From Branchiostoma floridae (taxonomy: Eukaryota; Chordata; Leptocardii; Amphioxiformes; Branchiostomatidae): 64,000 nucleotides of DNA. Below the pieces are notes generated by a model. It ran no database searches. It was not told the DNA's origin and saw only the letters and a program-made list of their open reading frames with translations. Location: assembly GCF_000003815.2 (NCBI RefSeq), contig NC_049987.1, positions 13,436,820 through 13,500,819 of the forward strand, written 5' to 3'. The translations under genes and the position numbers were made by a program. Shown here one piece after another: positions 57,332-64,000 of this stretch; within the stretch, counting starts at the first letter, position 1; each line of letters starts with the position of its first letter.

Positions 57332-60300
57332 TGATACAAAAGAAGACCGCTATATTGATCACTTTTGTTTTTGTCATATTTAACATAACAATAATCATTG
57401 ACATTTTATAATTGTTGATAGTATACAAAATCATTGTAACTGCAGAAAATGTAAAGAAATTTGTTTTTAACAATTGGAGCCATTATAAAGCAGAGAAAGT
57501 TTACAACAGAAGCTTAAGGACAGTACTCTTGGATTGAAACACGGTACGATATTTTGTATAATCTTTTGTATGGACTACATTTACTAATTAAAACTTTCCA
57601 TGTACTAATTTACTGTAGAACTGAGAGCAATTTGTTAGTGTATGATTTTCCCATGTACATAGGAGTGTGCTAGTGTAGATTTGTGATGGAAATTTGAAGT
57701 AAACCATGGCCTTATCAATATGGTGTCTTTTGTTGTTGTTGTTATAGCTTATTTGACAGGTTGGCAGGCTTGGAGGTTGATTTTATGCTGTCTTTATCTT
57801 CTAGTTGTTTTGATTATTTTGATGAAAGAAAATTCCTTTACTTTCCTTGAATCTTGCTGCAATGTGAATAGCCTTGTTTTCTTTTCCACTCTTGAATTGC
57901 ATACTCAATACATTTTTTGCATGAGTCAGTTAAACCAGATTGTGAAGTGAGTGAAGTGAACTCGTGTTGAAAATCGTCTACTCTCCAACAAACATCAGGT
58001 TTGAAGTTTGCTAACACTGTCAGAGAGGAAATTATATGTAACCTTTTTTGTTATAGATTAAAAGTTGCAGAACCAATAGCTAAGGCTGCCATATTTGATT
58101 TTCACATTTTGCCATCACAAGCCCTCTATATTGCTTTGCAAAGCCTTCTATAGCTTGTAAAATCAGTAAGCCATTCTCCGCAGAACCTATAATGCCCCAT
58201 GATACGTCAATGAAGTTATCCATGTTATGAGATGCACAATACAAGTGTTACTCAACCAACTGGATAGATTGTGTAATCGGTCAGATGTGTAAGGTACATG
58301 TAGCATCTACTACCTTTATTAGGTAACTGCCCCATGGATCATTGCCCTTTCCTATTACTCAACTTTGACATACAATGTATATGCTTTTTCATAAACTTTA
58401 TCAAAACGTGATACCCTTGGGAAATTAGAGTGTGCAAAGCAACTGTAAAGCATTCTGGTTGGTTTGATTTCTTGCATTCACTGGCACCACCTTCATCGCT
58501 CTCTGCTGTGATGCTGGAAACTTTTAAATTCAGTTGTTGCAGTGTTTGAAGTTTTCCAATAGTTTAGAGGGCTACAGTGTGGAACTAAGCCTTTGTAGCC
58601 AAGGCCGAATATTAAAGCTTAACTCTAGGGAAATGTTTATGAATTAGAGAGCTCTGTGGATACTGTAGAATCAATGGGTCTTGAATTGCAGTGGACCTGT
58701 AAAATTGGTCCAGTCCGATTGAACTGACAAGAACAGTACAGGAGCTCATAGATCAGAGCTTACAGCTTTTTCTCTCGCTCAGTGAGGTTCCTTTACTGCA
58801 GAAATTGCCTTGTTTAGTGAAGCACTCCTGCAGCAAAGTGTATTAGAGTTCTGCGCAGTCATGTCTTCACTTGGGTGATTGTGTTATATCTCGTTTCACA
58901 ACATTTCTTTCTATCAAACAGCTCATTTATTTCACGGCATTTCTTCTCGTTCTGCTGTTTATGTTTGAGCTGTACTTCTCAAGGCTCTCTACTGCAAATG
59001 TGTGTTCAGTGATTCTATGAGCTAAAACTTATTTATTCTCATCCTCCATTTTGGCAATGACTCAGGGGCGGAGACATTTTCTTTAGTATTGAAACTTCAT
59101 TTAAGACTTCATCTATTCAATGATATTGAAAATTCCTTCTAGAAGTAAAGACAACAAGACACTGAGTGGGCTTCTTTTCTTCAGAGCAAGACGGCACTTC
59201 CCTGTTATTCTTCAATCCTCAGATAAACATTTACATCTTATATTAGTAATAACTTTGTACAAAGGTCATATACAAACTCCTACCATGTCAGCCCAGTGAA
59301 TACTTGCATCATATGGCTGACATCAGAATATGATACTTGCATGATAATGGATATAAGAATATACATTTAGGTCGAAACCAGGTACAAAAGTGGCAAGGTA
59401 AAGAAAGGAATATAGATGGATGTTATACACTTTGAATGGAATGCTATTTTCTGCAGTTGATTGGACTATATACTTTATAGCTTTACCTGGATAAACTGCA
59501 TATCAATGAAGTCTTTGTGCTAGAAGCCACAGGAAGTAGGCCAATATAATGAAAAATTGTAACAATGGTCCTCCAATGATATCAACAATGGCACAGTTCA
59601 ATGTACAAATCTTCATATTATTGTAACAGACTTGATATGCACTGTGATATAGTTTGCAGAAGTTAAGGGAAATGGTTTAATTAGACATGTATTTCTGGCC
59701 ATCACTGGTGACCTTTTTTTGTTCGAAAATTACATTTTTCAGCATACTCTTCTATATCACTTTGCTTACTTTGGTTTCATAGAACCTTTCCATTGCAGCA
59801 TATACATTACAATTAAAGCATCAACAGCCTGCTGACAAGGATGTAACAACATTTGACACCAAACATTGGACAAGAACCTCTGTCGCAACTTTACATCGAG
59901 TCATTATGATTTCCATACTTTTTAAGAGCCTCATCTACCAGATTTAATTTTTTTACAAGAACACCGGATTTAGTTCTGCCGTTGAGGTTCTATGTATTAC
60001 ATTCCAAGTAAAATTCTAGATCTGTACATAAAAATACACTTGCATCGTAACCCAGATTTTGCTTGACCAACTTGCGAGCAGTGCAGATATTTGCTTACAT
60101 ACTGTGGACAAGAAGTCACGCAAACTGCCATCACCACAAGCAGGCTCACAGACACCTTCGATAGATAGTTACGGCTTGGGTCTTTGCGGTGGTTTGCATT
60201 ACAATTGTCATAAACACGTCAAACACCACTCATCTTTTTGACGATGATGACGTACATGTGCTGCAGATGAGTTCAGCATAGACACCAAACAAGTCAACAA

Positions 60301-60820
60301 CATAGTACAGAGCTAAAACTGACTTAACACAGAATCGCAACTATCCTTCTACAGTCTTCTTCAGAACAAACTGACCAATGACCTATGTCACGTGACCTTA
60401 CGCACACATGATGTCAGTAATTTGTGTCAGGAAGTTTATACTACCCGCCGATGGTGCCCTGATGATTGGTCATGAAATTTGAAAACGACTTTAGTAGGAC
60501 AGTTGAAAATCCGATATTCTTACTTGTGTTGGGACAAAGTTTAGTTTTGAACTATGTTCGTGCACAGGTTGACTTTCAGTCTAACTAGTAACAACACTGC
60601 TTTTCAGACAAACTGTAGTCTTCTTCCTCTATCGTGACCTGCCCATGGACCCCATAGTCTTGTTGGGGCCGTATCTGACCTATGGTATAGAGTCGTAGAA
60701 ACTGTCCGACCTACATGAGAGGTATGTCATGATATGTGGTCATACGGCTTCGTGAATTAAGGGTTACTGGGTTGTTAGTAACCACAGCGGGGACTATATC
60801 AATTATAGATATCGATGGCC
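57332..60820 (+). other. CHAF1B 3' region and convergent intergenic spacer
   Basis: It follows the CHAF1B stop and includes its 3' UTR. No AATAAA is seen nearby; ATTAAA occurs at 57587-57592 and 58057-58062 as weak candidates. The rest has no gene, RNA or transposon I can support. It ends at the stop codon of the - strand receptor gene, so its right end holds that gene's 3' UTR. Confidence 0.6.
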
Positions 60821-60966
60821 TTAGACTTGCGTCCCCTCCATTTCTTTGATGACCACCCGTGACTTCACGTAGCTGGGGTCTGGTGAGTCATCCGTGGTGC
60901 ACGTGCCGTTCACGATGATAGTGGCGTCGTTGTCGGTTCCTTCTACGTCGTCCAAATCTATTGTTC
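60821..60966 (-). CDS. mGluR-like receptor, last exon
   Basis: Begins after TTTTCACAG. It reads TIDLDDVEGTDNDATIIVNG, then CTTDDSPDPSYVKSRVVIKE and MEGTQV, and stops with TAA. It is an acidic cytoplasmic tail with a class I PDZ-type end (T-Q-V). Confidence 0.8.
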
Positions 60967-63363
60967 CTGTGAAAATGTTTGAAAAATGTGATAAGTAGAT
61001 GTGCAATACAAAGAAGCTATCCAAACATTATTGAATGCAATGGGATAAACACTACAAAGCAGTTTATTTGGCTATACTCAATTAGAATTGAATGAAGAGC
61101 TCACTGAACTGAGCGTTTCTAGGATGCGCCTGGCAATTGTGAAGAGTCCAATCCAGTAGAATCTCTCTAGTAGCAACCCATGTCAATTACATTTTGTGCC
61201 GTTACCAGACTTTGTACTTAAAGTTTGCCATCGCGTAGAGGCCAGGCATTAGGACGTACCGTTGACAACTTTTTTGATGTCGTTTTCTGTGCCGTTGGCC
61301 ATGGCGTCGCTCTTTTGGACTTGGCCGTCTTGGGCGTGTTCCATGGCCGCCGAGAAGCTAGCAGCCTGAGGCCGGGTAACTGCCGGTGAGAAGTTGACTC
61401 CGGTGATGGAACCAGGACGCTCTGGAACCGTACCCTCCGGTGTTGTCACCGTAGGGTTTCTCATGGACGTACCCTGGACGTTCATGTCACTCTGGTTCAC
61501 GAAGTACACCCCGTAGAGCTTTGGCGAGAAGTAGCAGATGAGGGTGGTGAAGGCGTTCAGGATCATGGCCATGCAGGAGTAGACTGTTCGGTAGCGGGCG
61601 GACTTGGCGGTGAAGAACGTCGCGACGAACGCCAGCCAGATCACCAGGGTGGTGTAGACCTGGACAGGGAGGGAATCGATCCATAGAAATGTCAATTTAC
61701 TGATTAATCCTTTCCATCAGTATAAACCTTGTACCATACTTGTGCAGTTATGTAATAGACTTGTGGACATATGATGGCCGGAAATAATCCAATGAGCACA
61801 TAAGAAGATGAGATCTAGATACATGTATAAAGCCATTTCGCCCTTCCGTTTATGAAATACTGAAAGAAAGTTGACTTGCCGTTTGAAAGCAAAAAGCGTT
61901 TACCAGAAAGCAAATCTGGATTCATCCAGGCACATGATTGATCCTGATCGGATCCACTGAATGGAATCCACCGTTCAAATCAGACCTAGCGATTCGGGAG
62001 CAATCCCGTGTCTGGGTGATCGTGGATCCATATTTGCTTTCTCGTATGAATGGTGTAAAAGTGTCCCTTATTACTAAAGTCAAACGGCACACCAGATTGA
62101 CAAAGCCTGGTGTGAAATGGTTCTTCGTCTTTTTTTTTTTTAATTTGATTTTCGACAGACAAGGGCAACGTGTCACTGCATTCAAGTTTACTAAACTTAA
62201 CAGTGCCACATACAAAGTACAGACAGAAGGTAAAGGTAGTATTTTACGTACCTGGAAGCTGATGAAGCGGGACTCGTTGTAGTTGTCTGGCAGGTTTCTG
62301 GTGATGATAGCGTAGTACGTGCACACCAGCACCAGTAGCACGTTGTAGACCAGGGTGGCCACCAGTTCGTACACGTGCTGTTCACATTGCAGTTCCACAA
62401 GCTTCTCTGTAAGTACCGGCATGTCCTTCTTCACTGACGTCGGCGACACCAGGATGAACCCCATGCACGTTAGTATGACCTGCAGAAAACGTGTTAATAA
62501 AGTTAGAGGTCAGTTCTGGTCTTCTGTAGCTCGTAGAATCAACACGTAGTGATTTTTTGTTAGTGACAGGGTAGGGTTCATATCAAATGTGAGCTGATTA
62601 TTGTACTAGCTTCCGTGTGATTAAACTCGCTCTGAAGCCAAACGTGTTAATAAAGTTAGAAGTCAGTTCTGGTCTTCTGTAGCTCGTAGAATCAACACGT
62701 ATTAGTGATTTGTGGTAACTGACTATTCTCCAAGCAGAGGTTGGGTTGCGGAGATAGAAGTGGTGGGGATTTAATTTGTACCGGCTAGGGGGTTGGGAGC
62801 TAGTCGGTAAAAGTCCCGACCACTACTAATAGTTACTGACGGCGTAGGGTTCATACAAATGGTGAGTTGAGCATTGTACGAGCTTTCATATGGGTAAACT
62901 ACTTTCTAATAGCCACGGCACCTAAGAATGACATAACGTTGTAATGATGTAACATTGAGGATAGCCCCCGTAAGGAAACCCCCCGAGGAATGATCTATAA
63001 GGGCTTTTCTCATGGTGGTCTAGAGAAATTTCGTGGGCATGCTTGACCTTGTGCCTATAAAATCTGGTCTGTGTAGACCCTGGCCACAGTTATATCCTTT
63101 TGAGTTACTGCAAGAATTGGCTCATGCCATGTATACACAACAAATGATGGATGGTTGAGATTAGCCTATGATTAAGGCCGCAGTGTACCGATGACATGTA
63201 CGACCTTCAACGCCCAGGTTAAGTCCATCCAATAAGGTTACAGATATGTCCGTATACTGACCTGAACGACCATGAGCACACAGGCGATGACGACCTGTGC
63301 CTGGCTGCTGATGAACTTCGGTCTCTTCACGGATCTTCTTCCACTCCGGAAGATACGGTACAC
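60821..63363 (-). CDS. Class C GPCR, metabotropic-glutamate-receptor-like (C-terminal half)
   Basis: Four - strand exons (63363-63262, 62479-62252, 61659-61260, 60966-60821) join in frame with GT-AG borders (phases 0, 0, 1). In order they encode intracellular loop 2 (VYRIFRSGRRSVKRPKFIS), helix 4, extracellular loop 2 with the expected Cys (ELQCEQH), helix 5 (YNVLLVLVCTYYAIITR), the NLPDNYNESRFISF loop, helix 6 (VYTTLVIWLAFVATFF), helix 7 with SPKLYGVYFV, and a Ser/Thr/Pro-rich cytoplasmic tail. The NxNES..I(G/S)F and (S/T)PKLY words are typical of mGluR-type receptors at the plasma membrane. The tail ends G-T-Q-V, a possible PDZ ligand. The upstream exons and ligand domain lie beyond 64000. 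Ligand and subtype cannot be told. Confidence 0.85.
61260..61659 (-). CDS. mGluR-like receptor exon, helices 6-7 and tail
   Basis: Acceptor CTGTCCAG, donor GTACGT. Encodes helix 6, helix 7 (SCMAMILNAFTTLICYFSPK) and about 80 residues of tail rich in Thr, Pro and Ala. Confidence 0.85.
62252..62479 (-). CDS. mGluR-like receptor exon, helices 4-5
   Basis: Acceptor TTCTGCAG, donor GTACGT; 76 whole codons. Starts VILTCMGFILVSP (end of helix 4) and ends NYNESRFISFQ, joining VYTTLVIW of the next exon as in mGluRs. Confidence 0.87.
62490..62901. repeat. Intronic duplication (period about 153 bp) with a later insertion
   Basis: CGTGTTAATAAAGTTAGA-type sequence at 62490 recurs at 62643, followed in both by CAGTTCTGGTCTTCTGTAGC. 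The second half (GTAGGGTTCATA... to GTGTGATTAAACT) follows directly in copy one but is displaced by about 115 bp in copy two. Confidence 0.85.
62724..62831. mobile_element. Short insertion (108 bp) inside the second duplicate
   Basis: Flanked by GTAACTGAC (62715-62723) and GTTACTGAC (62832-62840), a 9-bp near-perfect duplication. Copy one of the surrounding repeat has the single, uninterrupted GTTAGTGAC, which gives an empty-site comparison. The insert begins TATTCTCCAAGCAGAGG; no inverted ends were obvious. Confidence 0.65.
63262..63363 (-). CDS. mGluR-like receptor exon, loop 2 and helix 4
   Basis: Acceptor ATGTTTCAG, donor GTCAGT; 34 whole codons. Encodes VYRIFRSGRRSVKRPKFISS then QAQVVIACVLMVVQ. 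It is the first receptor exon seen; 63364-64000 is intron with no further exon visible. Confidence 0.85.
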
Positions 63364-64000
63364 CTGAAACATGGAAACAGGTATGGTTTTGAGATGTGGG
63401 TTGCGTGTTGCTGATACCATCAGCATCATTAAGACGAACAGCAAACTAAGGAAATGGACCAAATACATGGACTATGGAGTGATTACTCAAGAAGGGGGTC
63501 ACCCGAGGTGATGGAGCAAGTCTATCTACGCGGAATGAGCGAAGTAATCGCAACCCAACTGAAGATGGGAGTTCTCACACCTATTTGACTTAAGACATTT
63601 TTGGACATGCTAGAGGGAGGAAGACCTCAGTGGCTTTTAAGGTCACCCCGCTAACGTAAATAGAAGAAGAAGCTGCTCTGTACGATCATCGTTTTTAATG
63701 CTGATTCGCAACCTTAGTAACTACTAAGGTCAATGTCCAACTTTTCATATTCGAACAGTTCTCAGCTTCAAGATCTGAGTGTCTTTGTACCAGAAATCAT
63801 TTAGTAATAAAATAGATTTTATAAACAAATGTAACAAGATGTATTCACACTCATACCCTCTGACGTGTTTAAAGTACTACTAGGTGTCAGAAAGTTTGCA
63901 ATATTCTAAATATATAGCCGCAATTTACGTTTTCCCAATGGAATATCAAATTTGCGACATTGTCATCACCTGTGCACATTTATCCTTGACAAAACGCTCA

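Overview
The window looks like part of a cephalochordate (amphioxus, Branchiostoma-type) nuclear scaffold. It is AT-rich, intron-rich animal DNA with GT-AG splice sites, many short inverted-repeat transposons, tRNA-derived SINEs, decayed LINE ends, minisatellites and two runs of N. The two clear genes are animal genes whose proteins resemble their vertebrate homologues. The amphioxus assignment is inferred from overall character and could not be confirmed here.

Layout: 1-2300 is a satellite array that continues past the left edge, built of 182-bp and 194-bp units in an AABB order. 2300-5740 holds a possible stray exon, a tRNA-like sequence, a broken LINE with an RNase H domain and two short transposons with target-site duplications. 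The second transposon ends 45 bp before the first codon of CHAF1B. CHAF1B (chromatin assembly factor 1 p60, a WD40 histone chaperone subunit) runs on the + strand from 5784 to 57331 in at least 13 coding exons. All visible exon phases agree. Its first intron is about 43.8 kb; the remaining exons are packed into 49666-57331. One exon is partly lost in the N gap at 54400-54499.

Intron 1 holds an intronless open frame on the opposite strand (11539-12495, 318 aa, family not recognised). Its TGA stop is followed in frame by 55 further sense codons ending in a CaaX-like Cys-Thr-Ile-Leu. Intron 1 also holds several MITE families (some in two or three copies), two copies of one tRNA-derived SINE family, a LINE 3' end, a frameshifted unknown coding fragment and many degenerate tandem arrays. 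A CpG-rich stretch with E2F-like and CRE-like motifs near 21.65 kb could be regulatory.

57332-60820 is the tail-to-tail spacer between CHAF1B and a - strand gene at 60821-63363. That gene's four visible exons encode the C-terminal half of a class C (metabotropic-glutamate-receptor-like) seven-helix receptor. Its upstream exons, including any ligand-binding domain, lie beyond the right edge. No functional link between the two genes is suggested; they are simply neighbours. I found no prokaryotic-type system, CRISPR array or rRNA.
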